This document shows positions 1 through 6,432 of a stretch of DNA of 8,493 bases, one piece after another (positions within the stretch are counted from its first letter, which is position 1; each line of letters begins with the position of its first letter). The position numbers and the translations under genes were made by a program. The notes below the pieces were generated by a model that worked only from the letters and a program-made list of their open reading frames with translations, did not search any database and was not told where the DNA came from. Source of the stretch: Accumulibacter sp. (GTDB lineage Bacteria; Pseudomonadota; Gammaproteobacteria; Burkholderiales; Rhodocyclaceae); contig DPSD01000248.1 in NCBI GenBank assembly GCA_003538495.1, positions 8,427 to 16,919 on the forward strand, in the 5' to 3' direction.

Positions 1-428
1 AACGGTTTGACACGATCCTGCGTGTGGCGCAGGCTATCGTCGAACGTCAGCGCCAGTTCCTTGATCACGGCGAAGTGGCGATGCGTCCGCTGGTCTTGCG
101 GGAAATCGCCGACCTCCTGGGGTTGCACGAATCGACCATCTCACGGGTCACGACACAGAAGTACATGGCAACACCGCGCGGGATCTTCGAACTGAAATAC
201 TTTTTTGGCAGCCACGTCGGCACCGAAGCTGGCGGGGCGTATTCAGCAACGGCCATTCGCGCGCTGATCAAGCAGCTGATCGGCGCCGAGGAACCGAAGA
301 AACCACTTTCGGATAGCCAGATATCCGAAGTTCTTGGTCAGCAGGGCATTGTCGTAGCACGGCGAACGATTGCGAAGTACCGTGAAGCGCTCAGTATCCC
401 GCCGGTCAATTTACGCAAGTCCATCTAA
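1..428 (+). CDS. rpoN: RNA polymerase sigma-54 factor, C-terminal part (5' end outside window)
   Basis: This is the DNA-binding end of sigma-54, which recognises -24/-12 promoters and needs an AAA+ activator to open them. The reading frame is open from the first complete codon at position 3 to TAA at 426-428, so the N-terminal activator-interacting and core-binding regions lie to the left. Two hallmarks are visible. The first is a helix-turn-helix stretch, [20 protein letters not shown], that contacts the -12 element. The second is the RpoN box [10 protein letters not shown] (codons 357-386), which contacts the -24 element and differs only conservatively from the usual ARRTVAKYRE. The gene ends a few residues after the box, as is normal. 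hpf begins 18 nt downstream, so the two are probably co-transcribed. The family call is secure; only the left end is missing. Confidence 0.97.
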   Translation, partial: RFDTILRVAQAIVERQRQFLDHGEVAMRPLVLREIADLLGLHESTISRVTTQKYMATPRGIFELKYFFGSHVGTEAGGAYSATAIRALIKQLIGAEEPKKPLSDSQISEVLGQQGIVVARRTIAKYREALSIPPVNLRKSI

Positions 429-446
429 GGAAGAAGGAGCCACACC

Positions 447-773
447 ATGAACCTGCAAGTCAGTGGACACCACCTCGAGATTACCCCGGCCCTACGCGAT
501 TACGTTACCGGCAAGCTCGAGCGGATCACTCGGCACTTCGATAACGTGATAGACGTGAACGTGATCCTGTCGGTGGACAAACTGAAGCAGAAAGCCGAAG
601 TCACCGTGCACCTCGCCGGCAAGGATGTCTACGTCGAATCCACCGACGAGGATCTCTACGCCGCCGTCGATGGTCTGGTCGACAAACTTGAGCGCCAGGT
701 CCAGAAGTACAAGCAGAAGTTGCAGGATCATCATCGCGGGAGCAAGATCATCGATCACATCGTCGCTGAGTGA
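447..773 (+). CDS. hpf: Ribosome hibernation promoting factor (HPF/RaiA family)
   Basis: A 108-residue protein of the HPF/YfiA family, which binds the 30S subunit near the decoding centre and inactivates ribosomes in stationary phase or starvation. It opens with the typical [27 protein letters not shown] and carries the [30 protein letters not shown] beta-hairpin section. It then has the Asp/Glu-rich [29 protein letters not shown] helix. The length matches the short proteobacterial form; the C-terminal dimerisation domain of long HPF is absent. An AAGAAGGAG ribosome-binding stretch lies just upstream of ATG 447. The position directly after rpoN and before ptsN is the classical proteobacterial order. 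A terminator-like hairpin follows the stop codon. Confidence 0.95.
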   Translation: MNLQVSGHHLEITPALRDYVTGKLERITRHFDNVIDVNVILSVDKLKQKAEVTVHLAGKDVYVESTDEDLYAAVDGLVDKLERQVQKYKQKLQDHHRGSKIIDHIVAE

Positions 774-787
774 TCGTTGTACACTCT

Positions 788-842
788 GCGCACGGGCCAA
801 GGGGGCCGCACTTGCCCACCAGCCCGTGCGCTTCCTTGTTTG
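788..842 (+). terminator. Putative intrinsic terminator after hpf
   Basis: A perfect 10-bp inverted repeat, GCGCACGGGC (788-797) and GCCCGTGCGC (822-831), encloses a 24-nt loop. It is followed by a T-rich stretch, TTCCTTGTTTG. It lies 15 nt after the hpf stop and 38 nt before ptsN begins. That placement would end or attenuate rpoN-hpf transcription and leave ptsN-hprK partly on its own promoter. The long loop and interrupted T-tract make strong termination uncertain. Confidence 0.55.
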
Positions 843-879
843 AACTTAACCATGTCAGCCTTTTTCGGGTTTTTGTCGC

Positions 880-1332
880 ATGAGCCAGATTACCCAGTTA
901 CTCCCCCTCGAAAACATCATTCTTGATCTCGACGCGAGCAGCAAGAAACGCGTCTTCGAGCACGTGGGCCTCCTTTTTGAAAACTATCTTGGCATCGCTC
1001 GCAGTACCGTGTTCGACAGTCTGTTTGCGCGCGAGAAATTGGGTTCGACTGGTCTTGGTCAGGGTGTGGCGATCCCGCACGGCCGGATCAAAGGCCTGAA
1101 AGATGCCACCGGAGCCTTCCTGCGGCTGACGGCACCAGTGGCCTTCGATTCTCCAGACGGGAAACCGGTTTCGCTGCTGTTCGTCCTGCTGGTCCCCGAG
1201 GTGGCGACTGAACAGCACTTGCAAATCCTCTCTGAACTGGCCCAGCACTTTTCGGACCGCGCTTGTCGCGAAGCCCTGTCCACTGCCGTTGACCCCAATG
1301 CTGTTCGCCAGATCTTTGCCGACGGAACATGA
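880..1332 (+). CDS. ptsN: Nitrogen-regulatory PTS EIIA component (EIIA-Ntr)
   Basis: A 150-residue single-domain PTS EIIA of the fructose/mannitol/Ntr type. EIIA-Ntr is the terminal phosphoacceptor of the regulatory PTS-Ntr chain (EI-Ntr, NPr/HPr, EIIA-Ntr). It acts by binding targets such as K+ transport and phosphate-sensing proteins rather than moving sugar. The phosphorylated histidine is His67 in GVAIPHGRIKG, with the preceding LGSTGLGQG loop intact. The C-terminal section LLFVLLVPEVATEQHLQILSELAQHF is typical. No EIIB or EIIC domain is fused. The start at ATG 880 gives the normal N-terminus (MSQITQLLPLENIILDL), but no good ribosome-binding site precedes it. The stop overlaps the hprK start in ATGA, implying translational coupling. 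Confidence 0.95.
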   Translation: MSQITQLLPLENIILDLDASSKKRVFEHVGLLFENYLGIARSTVFDSLFAREKLGSTGLGQGVAIPHGRIKGLKDATGAFLRLTAPVAFDSPDGKPVSLLFVLLVPEVATEQHLQILSELAQHFSDRACREALSTAVDPNAVRQIFADGT

Positions 1333-2273
1333 ACGCCGCACGTCAGTTTAGTGTGGTTCAGCTGTATGAGGACCACCGTGACAAACTGAAGCTTGCCTGG
1401 GTCGTCGCAGTCGGTGTCGACCGCCAGATTGAACTCAAGGAACAGAGCAATTACGGTGCCGATGTCGTCGGCCACCTCAACCTCATTCACCCGGAGCGGC
1501 TGCAAGTCATCGGCAGGGCCGAACAAGCCTGGGCGCTACGGGTTACCCCCGAGCGCCTGCGCCAGCAGTTGCGCGAGTTGATCGTGGCCCGGCCGCCAGC
1601 GCTCATTCTTGCCGATGGCCTTGAAATCCTGCCGGCGATTCGCGACGCCTGCGAGTCGACACAGACTCCTCTGTTTGTCAGTTCGAAGCCGTGTTCCGCG
1701 GTGATCGACCTGCTGCGCATCTATCTGTCGCGTCGCCTGGCTGGTTCGACATCGATGCATGGCGTGCTGATGGACGTTTTCGGAATGGGCGTTCTGATCA
1801 CCGGCGATTCCGGTGTCGGCAAGAGCGAACTGGCACTGGAATTGATCTCGCGCGGCCACGGCCTGGTTGCCGACGACGTCGTCGAACTCGCTTGTATTGC
1901 TCCGACGACGATCGAGGGGCGCTGTCCGAGCATGCTGCGCGACTATCTGGAAGTACGCGGCCTTGGCTTGCTCAACATCCGCACCATCTTCGGGGAAACA
2001 GCGTCACGTCGAAAGATGAAGCTCAAGCTGATCGCGCATTTGCAGAGGCCGCTCAGCGGTGCCGACGGGCCGCGTCTGCCGCTCGACGCGCAGTCGCAGG
2101 ACATCCTCGGATTACCCATCCGCAAGGTGGTCATCCCGGTGGCTGCCGGGCGCAACATAGCTGTGCTGCTCGAAGCGGCGGTACGCAACAGCATCCTGCA
2201 GTTGCGCGGCATCGACAGCATGGGAGACTTCATCGACCGGCAGCAACAGGCGCTGCTTGACGACGACCTGTAG
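1329..2273 (+). CDS. hprK: HPr kinase/phosphorylase
   Basis: A bifunctional enzyme that phosphorylates HPr on its regulatory serine and reverses the reaction by phosphorolysis. It has 314 residues, the usual family length. The N-terminal half (about 1-130) is the less conserved domain. The catalytic half contains His144 in HGVLMDVFGMGVLITGD, the Walker A loop GDSGVGKS (159-166) and the Asp pair at 182-183. It also carries the HprK signature EVRGLGLLNIRTIFGE (208-223), and an intact C-terminal section RKVVIPVAAGRNIAVLLEAAVRN. It overlaps ptsN by 4 nt, so the two are one transcriptional and probably translational unit. HPr (ptsH) and EI are not in the window. In many betaproteobacteria rapZ follows hprK; here a PsiF-type gene does. 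Confidence 0.95.
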   Translation: MNAARQFSVVQLYEDHRDKLKLAWVVAVGVDRQIELKEQSNYGADVVGHLNLIHPERLQVIGRAEQAWALRVTPERLRQQLRELIVARPPALILADGLEILPAIRDACESTQTPLFVSSKPCSAVIDLLRIYLSRRLAGSTSMHGVLMDVFGMGVLITGDSGVGKSELALELISRGHGLVADDVVELACIAPTTIEGRCPSMLRDYLEVRGLGLLNIRTIFGETASRRKMKLKLIAHLQRPLSGADGPRLPLDAQSQDILGLPIRKVVIPVAAGRNIAVLLEAAVRNSILQLRGIDSMGDFIDRQQQALLDDDL

Positions 2274-2318
2274 CAATGGCCTAATCACGGGATTTCCACA
2301 ACCTGAGGAGAATTATCG

Positions 2319-2627
2319 ATGAAAGCCATGCTTGCGCTGGTCGCTCTGGTCGTCGCCACAGGCGGCGCTCTTGCTGCTGAACAGAAGAAGGAACCCTCGG
2401 CAGCCCAGAAGGCGCAGCAGGAAAAAATGACCGCCTGCAATGCCGAGGCCAAGGGAAAGGCCTTGGCGGGCGACGAGCGCAAGACGTTCATGAGCGGCTG
2501 TCTCAAGGCGGCGCCGGTGAAGGCTTCTCAGCAGGACAAGATGAAGGCGTGTAACGCAGAAGCCGGTAGCAAGCAACTCAAGGGCGATGAGCGCAAGGCC
2601 TTCATGAGTGGGTGCCTAAAGGGCTGA
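2319..2627 (+). CDS. psiF: PsiF-repeat exported small protein
   Basis: A 102-residue protein with a Sec-type signal peptide (positive MK, hydrophobic core to about residue 18, likely cleavage after ALAA at 20). A Lys/Gln-rich linker and two PsiF repeats follow. Repeat 1 (37-63) and repeat 2 (75-101) have the shared pattern ACNAEA...GDERK.FMSGCLK. Each has a cysteine pair 21 residues apart (Cys40/Cys61, Cys78/Cys99), suggesting two intra-repeat disulfides in the periplasm. The PsiF family is named for phosphate-starvation induction in E. coli; its molecular function is not known. A strong GAGGAG ribosome-binding site sits just upstream of ATG 2319. The gene lies 45 nt after hprK on the same strand, so read-through from the PTS genes is possible. 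Confidence 0.88.
   Translation: MKAMLALVALVVATGGALAAEQKKEPSAAQKAQQEKMTACNAEAKGKALAGDERKTFMSGCLKAAPVKASQQDKMKACNAEAGSKQLKGDERKAFMSGCLKG
2427..2621 (+). repeat. Tandem PsiF-domain duplication inside the psiF gene
   Basis: Bases 2427-2507 and 2541-2621 encode two 27-residue repeats that match at 21 of 27 positions by direct reading, separated by an 11-residue linker. Both keep the CNAEA, GDERK and FMSGCLK blocks, so the duplication is under protein-level constraint. Two PsiF repeats is the common family arrangement. Confidence 0.85.
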
Positions 2628-2723
2628 TCGAGCCGCGTTCGGCTGGGGTTGCGCATCGCCAGGCCAAGGTTTGGCAATCCCGCCAGTCGCCAGTCGCTTG
2701 CGCCGGCTGCTAGTCCTGTCCGG

Positions 2724-3065
2724 TCAGACGGCAGGCCACGTCACCACGTAACCGTGCTGGTGGCGTTTGAGCAGTGCCGCCAGGCGTTGGTCGGCTTGCC
2801 GTGGCGTTGCACAGGGGTCGCCCAAGAACGCGTTGCACGCCGCCCAACGTCCATCCGGTGTGCGCAACACGACCACCGGGCGACCGCCGTCCAGTTTGGC
2901 GATGAGGCAGTTCGAGGCGCTGCTCGGCCAGGAGGCGGTCACCAGGTTCATCGCTTCGTCGCGCGGTACGCACAAGGCGACCAGCGCGTCCAGGGGTGAA
3001 TCGTGTTCGCCACAGACGACCGCAGGAAAGTAAGTGTGCCCCAGTGGCTCGGCAGACGAGTTCAC
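2724..3065 (-). CDS. Hypothetical protein of about 113 residues
   Basis: I do not recognise this protein. It runs from a GTG codon at 3065-3063 to TGA at 2726-2724. The frame is limited on its 5' side by a TAG four codons upstream, so GTG (or a later internal start) is the only common start near the beginning. The central part looks like a genuine soluble domain, with alternating hydrophobic and polar stretches: LDALVALCVPRDEAMNLVTA, then LIAKLDGGRPVVVLRTPDGRW, then a Lys/His-rich end LAALLKRHQHGYVVTWPAV. There are four cysteines, and no signal peptide or membrane segment. It sits alone between psiF, whose 3' end it faces, and the divergent monooxygenase gene. An overlapping frame reaching 3384 is open but runs antisense through the monooxygenase and has poor composition. 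Existence is likely; the start is uncertain. Confidence 0.55.
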   Translation of the reverse strand: MNSSAEPLGHTYFPAVVCGEHDSPLDALVALCVPRDEAMNLVTASWPSSASNCLIAKLDGGRPVVVLRTPDGRWAACNAFLGDPCATPRQADQRLAALLKRHQHGYVVTWPAV

Positions 3066-3150
3066 TGGAGTGATCTTCTAACATTCCTGGCCGCGCTTGT
3101 AAAACCCCGGTCGTGCGGTGCGCGCCGGCGACTTCTCTGAGCCTCACTGC

Positions 3151-4320
3151 ATGCAAGCTACAGAATTCGACGTTCTTATCGTGGGCGGTGGCCTCGCCGG
3201 CCTTTCCCTGGCTTGCGCTCTGCGCGACGCACGCCTGCGGATCGCCCTGGTCGAACAGCGACCGCCGCTCGCTCCGCCGGGTTGGGATGTGCGTGTATAC
3301 GCCGTTTCGCCCGCCAACGCTGCCTTTCTGCAGGCGATTGGAGCGTGGCAGCACATGGCCGCAGAGCGTATCGCTCCGATTCACGCGATGCAGGTTTTTG
3401 GCGACGCGGGCGCGCAGCTCGATTTCTCGGCTTATCAGGCGGGCCTTCCGGAACTTGGCTGGATTCTCGAGTCATCGCTGATGGCCTGCGAACTTTGGGA
3501 GAACGTCAAGCGGCAAGGCCAGCTCACGCTGCTCTGCCCAGCCGCGCCACGAGCGCTGGAGATCGGCCCGGCTGCGGCCGTCCTCACCCTGGCCGACGGC
3601 CGGGCGGTGTCGGCGCGCTTGCTGGTCGGTGCCGACGGACGCGACTCCTGGGTTCGCGACGCGCTTGGCCTGCCGGCGATCAACACTCCCTACGGCGAAA
3701 TGGGCCTGGTCGCCAATCTGGAATGCGAACGCCCGCACCGCGGTATTGCGCGGCAATGGTTCCGTGACGACGGGGTGCTGGCCTGGCTACCGATGGCCGG
3801 TAATCGCATCTCCATCGTCTGGTCCACTCCGGACGAGAACGCCCGGACGCTGCTGGCCATGCCAAGTGAAGAATTTTGTGTCCGTGTGGCTGCGGCAGGC
3901 AATTGCCAATTGGGAAGCTTCCGCCTGCTCACTCCGGCGGCAGCGTTTCCCCTGCGCCTGATGCAGGTGCCGCGGGTGGTTGCGCACCGTCTGGCGCTGA
4001 TCGGCGATGCGGCACATGGCATCCACCCACTCTCCGGCCACGGGATCAACCTCGGTTACCAGGATGCCAGGGCGCTGGCCGGTGTGCTCGCCGCGACTCC
4101 CGATTGGCAGGACATCGGCAACGAGCGCCTGCTCGCTCGCTATCAGCGGCAACGCCGCGAAGAAACCCTCCTGATGCAAGCCACCACGCACGCCCTGCAC
4201 AAGCTTTTCCGCCACGACTTGCCGGGCCTCAGGCCCTTGCGCAACCTCGGAATGAACCTCACCAACGCTTTGCCAGTCCTAAAAAACCTGCTCGTTCGCT
4301 ACGCCATCGGCGCTTTCTGA
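3151..4320 (+). CDS. UbiH/UbiF/VisC/COQ6-family FAD-dependent monooxygenase
   Basis: A 389-residue class A flavoprotein hydroxylase, most likely hydroxylating the ring of a ubiquinone precursor at the membrane. The N-terminal dinucleotide fold has VGGGLAGLSLA (11-21), with Glu35 in ALVEQR expected to bind the FAD ribose. The second FAD/NAD(P)H motif is LVGADGRDSWVR (158-169). The third is ALIGDAAHGIHPLSGHGINLGYQDARAL (from 282). In this last motif the usual GQG of the family reads GHG. ATG 3151 is preferred because it puts the Rossmann motif at the usual distance from the N-terminus; an in-frame GTG at 3118 would add 11 unconserved residues. Which ring position (UbiI, UbiH, UbiF, UbiL or UbiM role) cannot be told from this window. 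dsbC follows after 31 nt. Confidence 0.92.
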   Translation: MQATEFDVLIVGGGLAGLSLACALRDARLRIALVEQRPPLAPPGWDVRVYAVSPANAAFLQAIGAWQHMAAERIAPIHAMQVFGDAGAQLDFSAYQAGLPELGWILESSLMACELWENVKRQGQLTLLCPAAPRALEIGPAAAVLTLADGRAVSARLLVGADGRDSWVRDALGLPAINTPYGEMGLVANLECERPHRGIARQWFRDDGVLAWLPMAGNRISIVWSTPDENARTLLAMPSEEFCVRVAAAGNCQLGSFRLLTPAAAFPLRLMQVPRVVAHRLALIGDAAHGIHPLSGHGINLGYQDARALAGVLAATPDWQDIGNERLLARYQRQRREETLLMQATTHALHKLFRHDLPGLRPLRNLGMNLTNALPVLKNLLVRYAIGAF

Positions 4321-4351
4321 AACGCTGGCATCCCCAACATGGAGAACCAGG

Positions 4352-5065
4352 ATGTACAAGACCCTCGTGACAATTGCTCTCGCACTGGCCCTCAGCCCGC
4401 CCACCCGCGCCGACGAGGCCAGCGTCAAGAAAGCGCTTGAAGGCAAGCTCGGTGCCCCGGTCACCAGCGTCACCAAGACCCCCTATCTCGGGCTTTACGA
4501 AGTCTACACGGATGGCCAGATCGTCTACACCGACGAGAAGGTCTCGGCGCTACTTGTTGGCTCGCTGATCGACGGCAAGACGATGAAGAACGTGACTTCC
4601 GAGCGGATGCAGAAGCTGACGGCGATCAAGTTCTCGGAATTGCCGCTGGCGCTGGCTGTCAAGCAGGTGCGCGGCGACGGCAAGCGGGTTCTGGCTACCT
4701 TCGAGGATCCGAACTGCGGCTACTGCAAGAAGCTGGCGAAGGATATCGTCAAGCTGGACAACGTGACCATCTATACCTTCCTCTATCCGATTCTGTCGCC
4801 GGATTCGCTCGAGAAGTCCAATCAGATCTGGTGTTCGGCCGACAAGGCCAAGGCCTGGAACGACTGGATGGTCGATGGCAAGGCGCCGACCGGCAAGGGC
4901 GATTGCGATACCGCTGCGGTCAAGAAGTCCGTCGAGCTTGGCCGGAAGCTGGCGATCAACGGCACCCCGACGATCTTCTTCGGCGACGGCGAGCGCATTC
5001 CCGGCGCGGTCCCGCTGGCCAAGATCGAGCAGACGCTCGCCCAGACGCCGACCCCGGTCAAGTAG
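4352..5065 (+). CDS. dsbC: Periplasmic thiol:disulfide isomerase DsbC
   Basis: A 237-residue DsbC/DsbG-family isomerase that reshuffles wrong disulfides in exported proteins and is kept reduced by DsbD. The signal peptide occupies about residues 1-20 (MYKTLVTIALALALSPPTRA). The N-terminal dimerisation domain runs to about residue 85 (LYEVYTDGQIVYTDEKVSALLVG). A thioredoxin-fold domain follows, with active site Cys122-Gly-Tyr-Cys125 (DPNCGYCKK) and the cis-proline loop GTPT at 204-207. A second cysteine pair (Cys161, Cys185) matches the structural disulfide of E. coli DsbC. GGAG at 4341-4344 provides the ribosome-binding site. The 31-nt gap from the monooxygenase suggests a shared transcript. 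Confidence 0.95.
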   Translation: MYKTLVTIALALALSPPTRADEASVKKALEGKLGAPVTSVTKTPYLGLYEVYTDGQIVYTDEKVSALLVGSLIDGKTMKNVTSERMQKLTAIKFSELPLALAVKQVRGDGKRVLATFEDPNCGYCKKLAKDIVKLDNVTIYTFLYPILSPDSLEKSNQIWCSADKAKAWNDWMVDGKAPTGKGDCDTAAVKKSVELGRKLAINGTPTIFFGDGERIPGAVPLAKIEQTLAQTPTPVK

Positions 5066-5078
5066 GCGTCCGGCAGCA

Positions 5079-5109
5079 CCGCTTGCTCGGGCGAGGACGC
5101 CGCAAGCGG
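5079..5109. terminator. Hairpin between convergent dsbC and peptidase genes
   Basis: An 8-bp inverted repeat, CCGCTTGC (5079-5086) and GCAAGCGG (5102-5109), has a 15-nt loop. It lies 13 nt after the dsbC stop and 14 nt beyond the end of the convergent minus-strand gene. The position fits a bidirectional terminator, but there is no real T-run on either side, so this may only be a 3'-end stabilising hairpin. Confidence 0.4.
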
Positions 5110-5123
5110 GCAAACGGTTTCAT

Positions 5124-5858
5124 TCAGCGATCGGTCAAGGTCAGCAGGATATCCGCGTACCAGGCGCAGTTGAGTCCCAGTGCCTCGTCCTGATCGGGGT
5201 CGCGCGCGCCGACATCAAGCCTTGCCGAGTGAACACCAAGCAACATCCACGGCAGGTCGTGGTGTGCCAACTCAAGTGTGGCAGCGCGCATCACTACCGG
5301 CGCACCGCTGGTTCCCCGGTGCGTGCGTGCATCGGTGAGAAAATAGCCTTCTCCCTGAAAACGCAGTCCAAACGACGACGCAACGATCGCTTGCCGCACC
5401 ACCGGCATGTGGTGGAGGTGGTCGTGGAATCCCAGCGGGAAGCCCACGACCAGCAATGAGCTGCCAACCTCGACCTGATCAAACCGGCCCGGCAGATGCC
5501 GCGGCGTGAAGGCTTGGTAGGCCATCGTTTCCGGTAGCGCCGCACGGTCGATCTCGATCACCGCCACGTCGATCTCGCCAGCGGTATCGAGACCCTGACA
5601 CCAGGCTCGCTGCCGGTTGGCGCCGTACAGCGGTATCGAAAATCCGATTGATTCGGCAATGTTGTCCCGATTGACGTGCAGTTCGATCTCGATGCGGTCC
5701 GGGAAGTGCCGGCTGGGTTCGTCGAACAGCACGTGTCGACTGGTGACCAGGAACAGCCGCCCATCGCGTTCGAAAAAAAAGCCGCTGGCGTTGGTCAGCG
5801 GTTGCTGTCGATGGAAAGTCGAGATGCGCGCAGCAGTAAGCAGGATTGATTCGATCAT
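5124..5858 (-). CDS. Trypsin-like serine peptidase domain protein
   Basis: A 244-residue protein with the three elements of the chymotrypsin-fold catalytic triad, numbered from the chosen start. His42 lies in LFLVTSRHVLFD, Asp97 in GEIDVAVIEID, and Ser184 in HRGTSGAPVV, which is the GxSGxP nucleophile motif. Between the Asp and Ser lies LLVVGFPLGFHD, the conserved strand of S1/HtrA-like peptidases. There is no PDZ domain, signal peptide or obvious membrane segment, so it may act in the cytoplasm; the substrate is unknown. ATG 5858 is preferred over an in-frame ATG at 5909 because the extra 17 residues are only Pro/Arg/His-rich filler. Neither start has a clear ribosome-binding site. It converges on dsbC and lies 97 nt downstream of another minus-strand gene. 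Confidence 0.82.
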   Translation of the reverse strand: MIESILLTAARISTFHRQQPLTNASGFFFERDGRLFLVTSRHVLFDEPSRHFPDRIEIELHVNRDNIAESIGFSIPLYGANRQRAWCQGLDTAGEIDVAVIEIDRAALPETMAYQAFTPRHLPGRFDQVEVGSSLLVVGFPLGFHDHLHHMPVVRQAIVASSFGLRFQGEGYFLTDARTHRGTSGAPVVMRAATLELAHHDLPWMLLGVHSARLDVGARDPDQDEALGLNCAWYADILLTLTDR

Positions 5859-5955
5859 GGGTGGCGGTCGCGCCGTATGCGGTGGCGGGGCACGCAGTCG
5901 ACACGGCACACGGTGGCCGCAGGGGTTGGCTGTGGTACTCCGTCAGGCCGAGGCT

Positions 5956-6432
5956 TCAGCGACGGTCACGGTGACCGTCATCGTAGCCGCGCCGGTCGTG
6001 CCTGGCGTCACCACGGTAGTCGCCGCTGTGCGGGTCACCGTAGCCGTTCCGGCGATAATCCCTGTAGTCTTCGCGGAGGTCGTTTCCGCGATAGTGACGA
6101 GTTCGCTGGTAACGAGGCACGTACTCGCGCTGATACCAGTTGGCGTTCACAAAATAGACTGGCTCACCGCAGGCTCCGTACGAGCGGCAGTGCTTGTTCC
6201 AGTGCTTGGCGTGCCCAGGTGGCACGTACAGATACACCGGTGGGCGGCCAACCGGGACACGCTCGACGAAGATCGGCTGCGGATAGACCAGTTGCGGCTG
6301 CGGATAGCCGCCAACGTCAATGCGACCGTAGAAGCCGGGTTGGCCGATACTTACCGATAGGCCAAGATCGGCGGCAATCGCCGGCGCGGTGGTGGAAAGC
6401 AGTGCGGCGGCGACTAGTAGTAGACGTTTCAT
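5956..6432 (-). CDS. Uncharacterised exported protein with Arg/Asp/Tyr/Gly-rich C-terminus
   Basis: A 158-residue protein of unknown function. Residues 1-20 are a clear signal peptide (MKRLLLVAAALLSTTAPAIA). The mature N-terminal half is rich in Pro, Tyr and Val (GGYPQPQLVYPQPIFVERVP). The most conserved-looking core is PPGHAKHWNKHCRSYGACGEPVYFV (about 71-95), with two cysteines, Cys82 and Cys88, that could form a disulfide in the periplasm. From about residue 105 it becomes low complexity and highly charged (YRDYRRNGYGDPHSGDYRGD), likely disordered. From memory, the GHAKHW..HC..Y.ACG.PVYFV core resembles uncharacterised betaproteobacterial proteins, but I cannot verify this. A weak AAAGG precedes the ATG. 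The stop region coincides with a 19-bp palindrome. Confidence 0.8.
   Translation of the reverse strand: MKRLLLVAAALLSTTAPAIAADLGLSVSIGQPGFYGRIDVGGYPQPQLVYPQPIFVERVPVGRPPVYLYVPPGHAKHWNKHCRSYGACGEPVYFVNANWYQREYVPRYQRTRHYRGNDLREDYRDYRRNGYGDPHSGDYRGDARHDRRGYDDGHRDRR
5961..5979. repeat. 19-bp perfect palindrome at the 3' end of the exported-protein gene
   Basis: GACGGTCAC-G-GTGACCGTC has 9-bp arms around a single central base. On the minus strand it encodes part of the last residues (DGHRD) and ends three bases before the stop codon. It could form a protective or terminating 3' hairpin, or be a by-product of the repeated GAC/CGT codons in this tail. No T-run follows. Confidence 0.6.

Noticed and set aside
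2631..2675. Small hairpins after psiF (AGCCG/CGGCT and GCCAA/TTGGC).
   Set aside because: Stems are only 5 bp and lack a T-run, so they cannot be called a terminator with any confidence.
3118..3150. An upstream GTG start extending the monooxygenase by 11 residues.
   Set aside because: The added residues are not family-like, no ribosome-binding site precedes GTG 3118, and ATG 3151 places the FAD motif at the normal distance from the N-terminus.
2710..3384. A 224-codon minus-strand frame overlapping the hypothetical gene and the start of the monooxygenase.
   Set aside because: Its first third is antisense to the flavin-binding region of the monooxygenase, and its composition (Arg/Gly/Thr-heavy, no motifs) is typical of a shadow frame; the 2724-3065 frame is more protein-like.
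4550..5113. A 187-codon minus-strand frame across dsbC.
   Set aside because: It is fully antisense to dsbC, which has intact catalytic and structural motifs. The Arg/Leu/Asp-rich product is a typical GC-rich shadow.
5617..6360. A 247-codon plus-strand open frame spanning the peptidase and exported-protein genes, with hydrophobic Val/Ala/Thr-rich stretches.
   Set aside because: It runs antisense to two well-supported genes. Its membrane-like segments are simply the complement of the Arg/Asp/Tyr/Gly-rich tail codons, and it crosses an intergenic gap with no ribosome-binding site.
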